64,000 nucleotides of DNA from Telmatactis stephensoni (GCA_029948255.1 JALIZF010001349.1:124001-188000); one strand, 5' to 3'. Positions 21,728 to 33,428 are shown, counted from the stretch's first letter. Notes: generated by a model not told the origin, from the sequence alone. Program-made: numbers and translations.

Positions 21728-21976
21728 TGTTGGGCTTTCCTCTAGGGATGCCCTGCAGAGAGGGCACACCCTTTCATCTAGCTTCTCAATACATATGCTG
21801 TACCCTATAATTCTCTGCAGTGCTTTTCAATGATGACTGGAAACTTCAGGGTCTCATAGCAAAGTGTGTGAAAACATATCTCTGATTACTTTCTCCTCCA
21901 CTGTATCCCCCTTGTTTGTCTTCATTGACTGCTCAAGTTTGTCTATGCGAGCCAATATTACATCACACATCTCCTA
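21728..21976 (-). pseudogene. Degenerate RING-finger remnant
   Basis: After an acceptor-like TTTTATAG the minus strand encodes EMCDVILARIDKLEQSM (a helical leader). With two frame changes it continues as TLCYETLKFPVIIEKHC and EIIGYSICIEKLDERVCPLC. Spacing of the Cys pairs and the final CPLCRASL match a RING finger with some ligands lost. It resembles the RING of the transposon gene at 29654-32258 in the C-x-x-IG-x-x-x-CIE and CPLCR parts. It is probably a relic of a related gene. Confidence 0.45.
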
Positions 21977-22786
21977 TAAAAGACAATGTAATGGGTCACT
22001 TATCAAAATAACAAAAGGTTTTTTAACAAGAAAAATATAAAATGTACTGTATTTCTATGGAATTGAAATGTTATCTTGACTAAAAATTCACACGCATTAG
22101 TTTTAATCATTAGTTTTAATCAAATATATTTGGAATTTTAAAAAATGAAGAGAAGAAGCAATGACAGCTCTAAACCATAATCTAAATATTAAAATAAACG
22201 GAACATATAAAAAACAAATAAATGAAAACAGTATTGGTTTAAGTCTAAACATGAAAAGCCTGGGGTACTCCCATATATTTGCTATATGGGTACGTGCTGT
22301 CCAACAGAATATGATTGTAAGCGATTTAATCTGAAACAAAAATCAAAGGGCCACACCTGCCAAGTAGCACAAAACAATTACTTAGGAAGTATTTTTTGAA
22401 AACTTTAGGGTAGCGTTTTAAGCTCTTTTTACTCTGGAACAGGTTCAGGTCGTTCAGGGTTTGAGGGGGCGTAGTGGTGCTGGTCCTACCTAAAACTGGA
22501 AGGAGTAACCACTCCCCCCCCTCCCCCAAAGATAAATAGTTGTTCTTAACTGTACATGTCTTTGAACGCTGTTTTCTCTTTGAGAGCATTTCCATGGCAA
22601 TCCAATTAAGCAAGTGGGGAAAAATGTTAAATTTAGAATCAATGCTATAAGATTTTCTTTCTTTCTCTTTTATCGAGAACTTAATTCATTTCTATAATTT
22701 AGATGTTCCATGTGCCGTTGATAATTACCTAGCAGGGACGTGAGAGCTAGAAAGATCGGTGAGAAATCAAGAGCAATGTTATTATA

Positions 22787-23042
22787 TTGTGTACTGTGAA
22801 TATTGGTCGAAGATTTGACCAACCAAAAGGTTGCTCAGTCTTGGTGCCAGCCTTTCTTTTTTTTTTTCCAGTGCCACAGAAAGGTCCTTTCTCCACTTCT
22901 CTGGAAGCGTAACGTGCAGGCCATTGCAGGACGCAGGACGTTTGACATTGAATTTCACCTTGCTTTCTTCCCTTGAAACCAACGGGGTTGCATCTTCTTG
23001 ATGTTCAGTTTTACTACTTTTGTAGACAGATAAACGACGCAT
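22787..23042 (-). CDS. Unrecognised ORF, possible exon
   Basis: From ATG at 23042 an 85-codon open frame starts MRRLSVYKSSKTEHQED and is basic and Lys/Glu-rich towards the end (KWRKDLSVALEKKKERL). I recognise no domain. The composition is not repeat-like and it could be a host exon, but there is no supporting homology or neighbouring exon. Confidence 0.25.
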
Positions 23043-24590
23043 TATGGATAGAGACACATAAAGATTTAGGTACATGTGTATATAGGTGTATATTGTATTT
23101 ATAAAATATCTTAGATATATCCGTTTCGACCAAAAGTATTTACACCAACGACTTCCCCTTCCCTGATTAGGAAAACCTTGAAAATAACAATGTTGGCACA
23201 TAATATAATTATTTTAACAGAACCAGAACACTATTGTTTTCGAACTTTGATTCCACTGAGTGAAATGCAGTGTTTAGATGAATCACTGTGTTTCATGAGT
23301 AAATAAAGCGGCGAATACTGAGACAAAATTGCACTCGTGCCTGCGGGGCCTCTGAGGGTGGCCTTTAATTTATTCAAAAGGGGAGGGGTGCGTAAACAGT
23401 CCGTAAACAGTTAAACATGGTACCGGTATAGAAATTGTTTAAGTATTGAAAACATACTTGTGTTCTTCAATGACGACAGCTTCTGCATGTGATTCCCCTT
23501 TCAGTTGTTCAAGTATGATGAGAAACTTCATCCTCCAAATATGGGAATGAGTATCTCAAGAGCTCTCTTCGTAAGGTGTTTTATTCTCTAATAAAAATGA
23601 TTTTTATCAAAAGAAAACAGACTTAGTCTTTTATGTCAGTTTCATGCTTCATGGTAATGTTTTAGGGTTATCACCAAAGATGCTATTTATAAAGTCTCGT
23701 GTTATGCGGTCCATAAAAAGGGTTTTATAAACCTGCGAAATACACTATACCATAACTTCAACTCTAATTCTTGGCTCCCTATTAATTGTATTTCATTGAC
23801 GCTCTAATTATCGTCACAGAAAAAACAATGACTGGACGTGCGCGCGTGCGATTTTCTAGAACAAACAAAAATGATTTTTAATTGAGCCCTTGGAATATAA
23901 TCTTTCAGTCAATTGAAATAAGCCCAAAAATCTGTTTTGGCCTTTTTTTAAAAACAAACAAACAAAAAAGAAAGTGTTTTAGTGACCTAATCTATACTCT
24001 TGATGAAACCCAACTCTGCTTTTTAAGCTTTACCTACAGCTATTAAGCCAATTCGCAAAATAGGAATATCGTGTTCTGGCCAATCAGATGACAAAAATCA
24101 TTTACTGCAAGTTTCATAATAATGTGAACTTGGTTTCTCGCTTCCGCCCACTTCAAACAAACAACCAAAAAATACTCATAAAGATCCCTAAAAAAACATC
24201 AAATGACTTAATATGATCTTTAGATGATCTGTAACAGCTAAATATGATTTTGGTATTAGTTAAATCTACGTTTTTTTATTTTTAATTTTGATTGACGGAA
24301 GCTAATTTGGCAAAAAACCACTTGAGTGTTTACATGCTCGAGTTCACATGATTTTGAAAATTGCAGTAATGCGAGACTATTTAGAAAATGCTTCTGTTCA
24401 AATTCGTCTAAGGTGAAATTACTCGAAATCTCTCGTCGTCTAAAAGATATGAAAAGTGGAGACAACAGATAAAAAGAAAGAGCTCAACAATCCATTTGGT
24501 ACCTGAAAGCTGTAATCTGGTCCAGTGCAGTCAGTTTGAAATATCGCGTGTTCACAACGAACTGGCATTTAAGGTTTATGCAAACGCTAC
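23043..24590. other. Non-coding stretch
   Basis: AT-rich, with many stops. No repeat, RNA or protein feature recognised. Confidence 0.5.
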
Positions 24591-24593
24591 CTT

Positions 24594-25561
24594 TTGGAAT
24601 ACAAACATACAAACGACAACGACAACGACTGGATTGATCTCTGTCCAGAAGACATAGATTCCTTCATAGATATGATAGAGACGGCTGAACTCGTTCCCGA
24701 AAGGGAAAATATTCTTCGCATCACGCTGAAGATATCCAGCATTGTCACTCCTCCACCTGCTCTACCGTGCGCTTTACCGTCTGCAGGAAAACGACTCCAG
24801 GAAAACGACTCCATTCCCCTTCACCAGTAAAAGAAAAGAAACGCGTTCGAGGTCAGCTTAACTAACAAGCTTCGCCTCTGTGTACAAAATGTCATACCAG
24901 CGGGCACAACCGAACAAGATGTACTTTTGCTTCTTGTTATTCTGCCACAGTTTGTGGAGACATCAAACATCACCCAGAGGAAAATAAATATCTCAAGGAT
25001 CAAAAGGATGAGTTGAAGTCATTGAAGGCTAAGTTGACCAAAGTTGAACAAGATATCAAGAGCAAGGAAGAAGCATATCAATCAGTACAGAATACTTTTG
25101 CTACTCAAGTCCAAAGTGACGTCATAAACTCTGATCCCAAACGATATTTGCGCTCTACGCTTCAAGGATACTCTGTCCCGAATTGGTTGCTCGTTAACTC
25201 TGACATTCGCAAACTTGAAAGAATTTGCCATGGAAAAGTCCCCCCAAGGGCCGAAATACCAAATTTATTGAAGATGTACAACGAAAATTTCGATGTTTTA
25301 AGGAATTCTCCTGATATGCAAAGTCGTGTTAATCCACCACATCCAGTGAGGGATCTGTGGGAGAAAAAGGGCGTAAAATTCCCTGGCAAAGGAACTGTCC
25401 CAAATTCGTCGTGGTCCAAGGAGCAACAGCAATCAAAGACATCAAACAGCTCTCAAGATAGTACTCAATCCTCGACTAATCACACACCTTCAGTTCCAAG
25501 TAGCGATGAATTTGAAGGTCTAAATCTCATTTTTGAAGCCGCCGCATTTTTGAGCGAATAA
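24594..25561 (+). pseudogene. Uncharacterised zinc-knuckle and coiled-coil protein, frameshifted
   Basis: Three successive frames together make one protein-like sequence. The first (24594-24827) is acidic with DLCPEDIDSFIDMIETAE. In the middle (about 24860-24990) the readings suggest a Cys/His module ending SATVCGDIKHHPEENKYLKD. The last (24985-25561) has a coiled coil (DELKSLKAKLTKVEQDIK), then DPKRYLRSTLQGYSVPNW, a long Pro/Asn stretch, and a Ser/Gln-rich tail ending AAAFLSE. The C-x-x-C-G-x-x-K-x-HPE pattern followed by a coiled coil recalls repetitive cnidarian proteins of unknown role. I assign no function. It ends about 400 bp from the nested transposon pair and may be unrelated to it. 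Confidence 0.45.
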
Positions 25562-25965
25562 AATATGACAATACTTCATGCACATTCAATGTTACAAAAG
25601 ATTTGTACGTTTTGCAATCAACTTATGACATGTTGTTATCTGTTAGAGAATGAAGAAACAGTTTGCCTTTTATCATGCCGTTGATATTATATGTAGCTTC
25701 ATCCTACAATCTTAGCATGTTCCTGTTATCCATTAGTAGTTTATAGGAATTCTTGTAATCCTTTTTGCTGTGTTGAAATTTAAAAAAAAACTTGAAATGA
25801 CATAAATCTTGATTTGATATCATAGCCGTCCAGTCGACGCGTGTGCAAAGGAAAAACGGTTTTAATCCATTGTTTACAACTATCGAATACCCCTGCATTC
25901 AAAACACATACAATCTTTTTATTATTTTTTGTTTACAAGTAAATAATTACATACAATGAGGGGCC
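25562..25965. other. Non-coding spacer
   Basis: AT-rich spacer between the coiled-coil pseudogene and the target duplication of the outer transposon. Nothing recognised. Confidence 0.5.
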
Positions 25966-26306
25966 TACAATAATCAGTGGCAACTTTCGGCAATTCTACT
26001 TTCGACAAAATATATGTATTTCGAATCTGAAAAAACGAGAATTTTGCATTTTTTAGTACCAGCCTGAACAAAATTCGTTAAAAAAACTGGACCTTTTCCC
26101 ATTTTCGGTGTTTCTACAAAAATGGAAAATCGTCGATCTTTTCTCAGAAAAACTAGAGAATTTTCGCTCTCGCAATTCGGCTTTTAAACTTCATATTCTT
26201 CAAAAAACTTGGCTATTTTGTATTTCCTTGGAGCTGCTTAAGAATGTCGAAAATGTCGACCTTTTCACGAACAAAACTTGAGTTTTTCCTCTTTCGTTCA
26301 ATTACT

Positions 26307-26720
26307 CTAAAGATTTGATTTCACCTCAGTGACCAAAATGGTCTTCTTCCAACCGTTATCTTTTCCTCGTTTAGTTGAATATGTAGAAAAACATGGTCGC
26401 ACAAACGAACCGGGTGGAGGATTCTTCGAGCTTCTCGTAGAATTAAGTGTATGCTGAGAAAAAACTGTTCCAACTACACTACTACTGCCAGGTTGTTCGC
26501 TACTACTGCCAGATTTTTCAGGTTTTATGGCCGTCACTTCTTCCCCTTCCACATAGTATGCGGTTGTCTCTGCCGTGCTGATCACCAAGACATCGAAGTC
26601 GTCGCCATTTGGAAGAGGGAGAATTACTTCCCCCTCTTTTTCTTCTATCAAATACACACCTGAACTTTCGTTTAGTTTGAATATTTTACAAATATTCTGT
26701 ACAGTCAAGTCAGACAGCTG
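26307..26720 (-). pseudogene. Ubl-like exon of the outer element, main part, split by insertion
   Basis: Minus-strand reading IQLSDLTVQNICKIFKLN, then YLIEEKEGEVILPLPNGDDF and VLVISTAETTAYYVEG, is clearly homologous to the first exon of the intact gene at 31673-32258 (QFTNLTVGNICTIFNLD and VEEKEGEVILP). It ends SFVRPCF and KKTILVTEVKSN with a stop at 26307. Its first 13 codons lie at 32613-32651 on the other side of the inner transposon. The RING exon is missing, so even before interruption this copy could not encode a full protein. Confidence 0.85.
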
Positions 26721-27079
26721 AATTTTAATCAGTGGCAATTTCCGGCAATTCTCTTTTCATGGGAAAAGTCAAAAGTTAATGAACGAAATCTTAGAAATCC
26801 TCATTTTTTAATTCTCAATTTGTGAAATATATCTAAAAAACTGGCTTTCTTCTCTGTTTTCATTTTTAATTGAAAAAAGCAAAAACATCGACTTTATCGG
26901 GAGCAAAAAGTGGACTTTTTTCATCATTTACTTTTTTAGGGTTCCTACGGAAGGTACCACCTTTTTTTCTTTTTGATATCATTTGCTACATAAAGATTTG
27001 AAAAAAATATCCACATTTTTCAAATTTCTACTCACGAGAAGCACCGTTTTGGCGTGCTTTTTATTTGCCTAGCATAAAG

Positions 27080-29159
27080 ATGGTGTACATGGAAGCCAAC
27101 AAGCAATGCATCGCCAAAATGGTCAAAAACAACATGACTCACAGAGAAATCTCGAAATATCTGTATGAATCTTTTCCTGAGGTTAAGAGGGGATTTTCAG
27201 AAAGAAACGTGAGGCAATTTTGTGCAAATTACAACATAAAGAAAATGAATGAACACGAAGTGGACGACATCGTTAGTAAATGTATCGACGAGGTAATTAA
27301 GTTTGCTATTTTTGTTTACAATACGATTTCTGGCCGGAGTCAGCCATTTTGTTTAATTGCACAGGTAGGACCAACTTATGGACGAAAAAATGATGTTTGG
27401 CTTTATTTCAAGTAAGGGTTATGTGCTCACAAAAAACCAAGCAAGAGAATCTCTTAAACGTGTGAACCCTGAAAATAACAAAAAGCGTCGTGCAGACGTA
27501 CGTCGTCAGAAGAAGTAATCCAATTCCATACAGTGCCTTATATCATGGGCAGAAGCTTCATTGTGATCAAAATGAGAAACTTCAGAGATATGGTTGTACG
27601 TTTATTGCTTTTAGCGATGGATTTAGCCGCAAGATTACAACCCTCTTCCTTATGCCAAAAAAGAATGCTATTGTTGCTTATTCACATTTTAGGTAAGCCA
27701 TTCAAAAACCTTCCTACTAATCCGACAGGTAGCCCAAGCTCACTAGTAGTGGCTATTTATAAGAGAATGTATGCCACTCGATAACACTCAAAATTTCTAT
27801 CTCAATTTTAATAAAATTCCACGAGACTTCTAGTGTTGGGGAGTCTCCAGTTTATGAGTGGCTTAGGGTAAGCAGTTAAAATCGACGAATTTCACCGAAA
27901 CTCATTCAGAGGTTAGAAGAAAGCATGAACAACACACTCTAGAAGTCTTGTGGAATTTTATTAAAATTAAGATAGAAATTTTGAGTGACATTGAGTGCCA
28001 TACATTCTCTTATAAATAGCCACTAATAGTGAGCTTGGGCTACCTGTGCTAATCCCACCATGCATACGTGACAAGGCTGGACGAGGAAGCCTGGAACAAA
28101 AACAAACTAAATAATGTACATTAATGTACGTACATACTTTTTAGAGAACTGCTGTTGCAAGAGGGGATGTGGGATATGGTACAAGTCGACCATGGAACAG
28201 AATTTGCCCTGATGTTGTTTGTGCAACAGTTACTTAAAGACCACCGTGGTAACCCACAGTGTCAACCATATTTACAGACTCAGTCACGTCAGGTAACTCG
28301 AGTTGAGTTGTTCAGATTACTACCTGTCGGTGAAATATAAAACTGTTTGTTCCTTCTGTATTACCCAGAACTTACGAGCTGAGAGAAAGTGGCCAGAACT
28401 CAACCAAAGGGTGATTTACCCAATTAAAGAAATTCTTGTGTCAATGGAAAACCAGTTGTTGATTAATCTTTACAATCCAGTAGTCCAGTTTTGTGTATCG
28501 TTTGTGACAATTAATGTTGCTGAGATTGGAGCAAAAAGGGTTGTTGCTGCTTGGAATGCACATCCAATTGAGGGTAAATATTCAGACAGTATCACTGGCC
28601 TATCCTCTTCATAAAATGTATAGCGCGCTCTTCATCAGGGAGCTTGATCTATTATGACATTTCATTTATCATATTATAACATGCAATTAATGATCAAACT
28701 TCAACACATGGCTTTTGATAAACAAATATCCCCCCTGACCACAATACTTTACATGATAATCCCCACATTTTGCATGTCATAATAAATGTAATTCCCTCAC
28801 AAGCCTTAAGTGAATTTCTTAAAATCTAAATTTCAGGTAGCACCAATCGAGTTCCCAATATAGTTGCAACAAATGCATCACATGTTAAAAGAATTGATCC
28901 TGGTTATGTACCAACAGTTGATGAGGCAGTAATACTCTATGAAAATGCTGGTGGCAAGCTTACTCGTGAATGTTATTTTGGGATAGATCCACTGAAAGAC
29001 AACACTGGAATGATTCATCAAAGAGAATCCCAATTTAGAAATGAAAATGCTTCATTTGAAGCAATTTATAATCATTTGATAGCAGGAGATGGTTCCTTAT
29101 TTCAAAAAGCTGTCCTTTCATTTATAGAAATTACTGAGAGCACATCACAAAATCTGTAA
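27080..29159 (+). pseudogene. Integrase-like (rve-type) DDE transposase, five exons, frameshifted
   Basis: Exons are about 27080-27292, 27365-27692, 28145-28292, 28369-28573 and 28837-29159, all with GT-AG borders and compatible phases. Exon 1 is an HTH: ANKQCIAKMVKNNMTHREIS and GFSERNVRQFC. The catalytic core has Asp in KLHCDQNEKLQRYG, then AFSDGFSRKI. The second Asp is in MVQVDHGTEFAL, and Glu is probably in AERKWPELNQRV, created across the exon 3/4 junction. This is the retroviral-integrase-like arrangement. Exon 2 has a +1 slip in the A-run at 27385-27390 and another near 27505, so this copy cannot make active transposase. Intron 2 carries a 323-bp MITE. The C-terminal 170 residues have no domain that I recognise. 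Confidence 0.8.
27725..28047. mobile_element. MITE in intron 2 of the DDE gene, 323 bp
   Basis: Ends ACAGGTAGCCCAAGCTCACTA and its reverse complement continue into inverted repeats of about 105 bp. CTAATCC occurs on both sides (27717-27723 and 28049-28055), a 7-8 bp target duplication that suggests a hAT-type MITE. It does not interrupt coding sequence. Confidence 0.85.
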
Positions 29160-29653
29160 TACATGTATTTACTAGCTTTGTGTACATTGTATACTAGCTG
29201 TCAAGCTCTGTTGTATAATGAAAGCCAGTTGTAAGCATAAATGTTTTTGCAGCAAATGGCTATATAGCTAAGAATTTAAACAAGTGGAAAATGAAAACTA
29301 ATTACTTAATGTGAAAACCCTTGTATTGCAAATGACATCTTCAAACTTTTGGTTGGATTTTGGGATTTTGGGTTTTTCCAATCGACCATTCACATGGAAG
29401 GGGGCAGAGCTTTAATTGCTTTCTTTGAAGTTGTCGGTTGCGATACAAGGGTTTTTGCAGTAATAAAGTTGTTTTTATGGGCACCCCTTCAATTAAGTAT
29501 TTTCAAAGATAATTTTTAAACTCAACAGTCTATGATATTCTTGTACAGAAATGCAAGAAATATGATTTGGGGCCACTTGAGAAAAAAGTCAAAATATGTC
29601 ACTTAATTATTTAGTTGTTTCATGATTTTAAACTCAACAGTCTATAAATAAAT
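29160..29653. other. Spacer between the two genes of the inner element
   Basis: AT-rich spacer between the 3' ends of two converging genes; probably both 3' UTRs. TTTAAACTCAACAGTCTAT is present twice (about 29516 and 29628). Confidence 0.6.
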
Positions 29654-32258
29654 CTATAGAAATGCAGGTAGTAGGTCGACATCATCATCATCATCATCAT
29701 CATATTGCATGGGATTCTGTTGACTAGCTGTGGATACTGTAGAACCAGTACATGTGGCATCACTTACTTCACTCTTCTGCTCTTGTCCAAGAAGTTTAGC
29801 TATGCCTGTGATAAATGGAACTTTTTCATAAGGTTGATTACTACGGCATAGTGGGCAAGTTGTAGATTGGTGTTGAAGCCACTGCTCAATGCATGGAATA
29901 CACCCGATAACATTGGCACAAACTGGACAACAAGCTGCTGGTAGCTCACTTGGGCTTAGGCAGATAGAGCATCTAAATATATCTTTAACCACTGTGGATG
30001 GATCTTGTGATTGAGTCACTGAAGAAGCTGTGTCTTGTGCTTTGACAATTTTTTCAATGTGACTGAGTATGTCATCTGTTTTTAACTTCTTCCTTGCTTT
30101 GTTACTTCCTGCATTTTGTTGAAGATATTTCACTTCTGTAGATTTCACAGCAATTACCTTGCGGTTTGATTTCCAAAAGTTTGATCCTGAAAATGATAAA
30201 AAGGAGTCAAGAACCTTAAAAGATGTAAGAAGTTTTATTAAAGGTCTAGTTGTTTATAGGTACCATTTATTTACTAAAGGTTAACTATAATAAACCACAA
30301 ATTGTTTTTTGTAATAATTTGTACTTCATTTAGCCTATTTCAAGCAAAATTCAACTGCAAGACATCCTTTAAAATTCCAAATGACTAGTTTATACTTAAG
30401 TCTGGTTTTCATATAATGGCACAAATTGCCAAAAACACAATCATCCCAATAATTATTGTCCTGATATTAAATAAAGAAGCCAGTGTATAAGCCTGGGTTT
30501 TGAAACTACACACTGGAATTGAGTTGGACATGTACAATAACATTTTTTCTCCACTTCCCATTTATCAGTTGAATTTCTTATTCATACATTAATTACAACC
30601 CTTGGTTGTGATCAGTTGAAATTTTCAATTAATGGGTTACACTTCTATCAAAAATTTTTAATGACCTATTTTACAAAAATTATTCTAATGATTTTCCTGC
30701 AATGGCTTTAGATAGAGACTAAGTCACACAACAAATTTGGTCAAAATTCAGACAAGTTTGGGAGAACACTAAAGGGTGCAAAGTGAAATAATAATCTAGA
30801 GAAAAACTTGGAGAGTCAGTTTGACCATACATCACCCTGGGGGAGGACTCCTATGTAATTGTAGAAGATTGCCCCTATTAAAAAGGTACCTGAGTCTTAT
30901 ACTGGTGGGTGTGACAACAATGACTTCTACTCCTAAAGGTACCAATTCAAAAACAAAAAAAAGAAGAATCTAAAAAGTGAAAACTTTATTGATTAGATTA
31001 CTGCAGTAACACCCCCCCCCCCCCAAAAGCAATGCACAAAAGCAGAAAGCACAAAAGCAATGGATTTCAAATCGGGCCGACAAATCGTAGCGTGTAAATC
31101 AGCCTTAAAAGGTACGACGAGCATCCCCGCATTTCCGATCCAGGGCTATTAAACCAACGCGGATCACTATGAATTATTGTGGAATAAATAGTGCAGTGGT
31201 CATGGTTGATATAATCTTATAGCTCATTTCTCAAGACTTTATTTCACCATGTTGGGATTCGTAAGTTAATTCGGGAGTTATCAAGTAGATTGTTAACCTC
31301 GAAAACTTCTGAATTTCAAAGCGAACTTAATGGTTCAATGAACCGTAACGTGTTTAATTCACATATTTTCCGAAAACCCAAATGTCGTCAAAATCATATT
31401 CCAAACTGCTTTACTAGAACTGAATTACTAATAACATGTTTTATTATAAAATCCAATTAGGAAAATAATTTGAATTGTATTTTCAACGACGGATCTCTAA
31501 AATTCCAAGTCTTCACAGTGTTTCATATTTACTTAGTTTCCATGCGAACTCGGGAATTTCCCAACAGTGAATGCCGTCAAAATTAATATCTGTGGCCAAA
31601 GTTTTGTTATATCACCTGTCAGTAAACTAGTTCTACACAAGTTATTGAAACACTGCTTTGTAGGATACTTACCTGTAGTTCCTTCATTCTCAACTATTTT
31701 CAAGTGGTTTGAATCAATCAGAGTTACATCGTACTTCAGCTGTTCTTTAAGAATCTCGACCACTTTGGACACACAACTTGTTTCTTCAGTCAAGGTCAAA
31801 ACTGTTTGGAAAAGGTCTTGTACTTCCCCAGTATCTTTAATCTCACTTACTAGAACAGTTTTCTTCCAAGAGACATTCTTTCCACGTTTCAACTTGAACT
31901 GAAAGGAGGGCCTGACATTAACTGGTGTTGGCGGCGGATTTCTTTGTGATCTCTCAGTCGATTGCATCACTGCACCTAGCCCATAGGATAAAGGAGTTCC
32001 CAGTTGACTTTGTGAGGCGTTCGTGTTGTTAGAATCTTTTCCCTCGACCAGGTAAACTGCAATCTCGGAGGGCGACAGTAGTAAGACATCAAATTCTCCT
32101 TGTTCATTTGGGAGAATTACTTCTCCTTCCTTTTCCTCGACAAGGAAAACTCCGGCATTGGAATCAAGGTTGAAAATGGTGCAAATATTGCCTACTGTCA
32201 AGTTTGTGAACTGAACTTTTAGGAGTTTATCCTTTCTCCTCAATTTAACGTGAGACAT
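29654..32258 (-). CDS. Transposon-borne protein with beta-grasp-like N-terminus and C-terminal RING finger
   Basis: Two exons, 32258-31673 and 30186-29654, joined by a consensus donor ACAG/GTAAGT and acceptor TTTTCAG; the junction is in phase and gives 372 residues without a stop. Residues about 12-75 (LLKVQFTNLTVGNICTIFNL, then VEEKEGEVILP) look like a small beta-rich domain, possibly a beta-grasp/PB1-like fold; this is inference. Residues about 120-190 form a second conserved block (KKTVLVSEIKD, VVEILKEQLKYDVTLI). The RING spans about residues 255-305, all-Cys type: FRCSICLSP, CCPVCANVIGC, PCIEQWL and TCPLCRSNQ. An acidic run of Asp ends the protein. RING fingers usually act as E3 ubiquitin ligases. 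The gene converges on the transposase gene of the same element, and its first exon is conserved in the outer copy, so it is part of the family and not a captured host gene of this copy alone. Confidence 0.8.
30187..31672 (-). other. Intron of the Ubl-RING gene
   Basis: A 1.49-kb intron bounded by GTAAGT and TTTTCAG on the minus strand. It contains a run of 14 or more C at about 31012-31024 and otherwise nothing recognised. The ORF that reads into it from exon 1 (to 31533) is intron read-through. Confidence 0.7.
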
Positions 32259-32612
32259 TCTGTCGAATAATGTTCAACTGATGTCTGTTTCAACCTCGGC
32301 AATGTAGAAATGTGATTTCGATCACGTGACATGGGATTTGGCGGGAAATATTGACCAATGAAAGCGGCTTGCCTTCAAGTTTTCAACACAGTGACGTTTT
32401 TATTGCAAAATGGAAAAATGTCCACCTTTTTTTCAGATAAGGTCGATTTTTTTTAACTTTCCGGTTGAAATTGAAAACAGAGAAAAGATCTACTTTTTTG
32501 TGTAGATTTTAGAAAATGAGAATAAAAAGTGAAGATTTCTAAGAATTTGTTCAATAAAATTTGATTTTTTCCGTGAAAAGAGAATTGCCGGAAATTGCCA
32601 CTGATTAATTTT

Positions 32613-32651
32613 CAGTACTTTTTCGTTTCTCTTCAATTTCACGTGCGACAT
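32613..32651 (-). pseudogene. Start of the interrupted outer Ubl-like gene
   Basis: Minus-strand ATG at 32651 starts MSHVKLKRNEKVLK and then meets the inner transposon. The intact inner gene starts MSHVKLRRKDKLLK, so the two copies align from the first codon. Excising the insertion makes these codons continue directly into IQLSDLTVQN at 26720. Confidence 0.85.
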
Positions 32652-33073
32652 TGTGAGCTGTCAGCAAAGAAGTGAAAGTCAGATGATCGCGTGATGATTT
32701 TGGCGGGAAATGGTAAACAATGTGGAGCTATGGTAACCGCCCAACCAAATGAAAAAAATCAAGTTTTTTTAGTTTTCATTTAAAAAGCTATTAAATTTGT
32801 CACTTTAAAAAATAAAAAGTGAAACAGAGGAAAACACGAACTTTCTCTTAAATTTGTGTAAAAAGGTAAAATGCAAAAAAGCCCAGCTTCTTATTGAAAA
32901 AAGTCGACTTTTTTCCGTTTTTTAAAAAATTGTAAAAGAAGAAAAAAGTCTAGTTTTTTAAAGATTTGAACGAAATCAAAACGTTAAAATTGAGTATTTC
33001 ACACATTTTGTGAATTTAAATGAGCATTTTTTTGTGAAAGTAGAATTACCGAAAGTTGCCACTGATTTACAAT

Positions 33074-33428
33074 GAATATTAAACAATCCACGCGCAGCCT
33101 TTTATGTAAATATCGCTGATCAAACAAAACAATTAACCTGACATTTTTTGTTTGCATTTTACTAAATGTTATCATTCAAACTGACACACGATTGTATAAA
33201 AATATGTAAAGAAAGAACATCAATACTAACTTTTGCGAGTTTCTAACAAGACACATTGCGGCGGGCGACGTTTAGCGGTTTGTTATTGTTTTCACAAGCA
33301 AAATGACAGCTTTTGGAGGATCTATAATTAGGTTTGTTCGTGGGAAATTTACAAGTTCCCCATTAAAATGTTTACGTAAAATGGTTGATTGCAAATGCAA
33401 ATGGTAGTAAAACTAGTTATTAAATCAA
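33074..33428. other. Spacer between transposons
   Basis: AT-rich stretch after the outer element's target duplication, up to the stop of the mariner gene. It should contain the 3' end of the mariner element, but no TIR was recognised. Confidence 0.5.

Larger units (their letters stand above)
26727..32606. mobile_element. Inner 5.9-kb transposon with DDE and Ubl-RING genes
   Basis: Ends AATCAGTGGCAATTTCCGG and its reverse complement form perfect TIRs of about 32 bp extended by about 60 bp of weaker similarity. The target duplication is AATTTT (26721-26726 and 32607-32612). Removing the element and one AATTTT restores the codon alignment of the interrupted outer gene, which fixes the TSD at 6 bp. 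Two genes are inside: an integrase-like DDE gene on plus (27080-29159) and a RING gene on minus (29654-32258). The superfamily is not certain. A 6-bp TSD and an rve-type DDE core recall IS3EU or Ginger-like groups, but the terminal bases do not obviously fit either. Confidence 0.88.
25972..33067. mobile_element. Outer copy of a 6-bp-TSD transposon family, interrupted
   Basis: Ends AATCAGTGGCAACTTTCGG and its reverse complement (33049-33067) form TIRs of about 32 bp, flanked on both sides by TACAAT (25966-25971 and 33068-33073). Without the nested inner copy the element is only about 1.2 kb: the TIRs, AT-rich subterminal DNA and one exon related to the Ubl-RING gene. It is an internally deleted, non-autonomous relative of the inner element. 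Confidence 0.85.

Noticed and set aside
31533..31672. C-terminal extension of the Ubl-like ORF
   Set aside because: It lies beyond a consensus GTAAGT donor and is intron read-through.
26721..32612. TTAA target duplication for the inner transposon
   Set aside because: TTAA can be read at both ends, but removing it leaves two extra codons in the interrupted gene, while removing AATTTT gives exact alignment. The outer copy also shows a 6-bp TACAAT.
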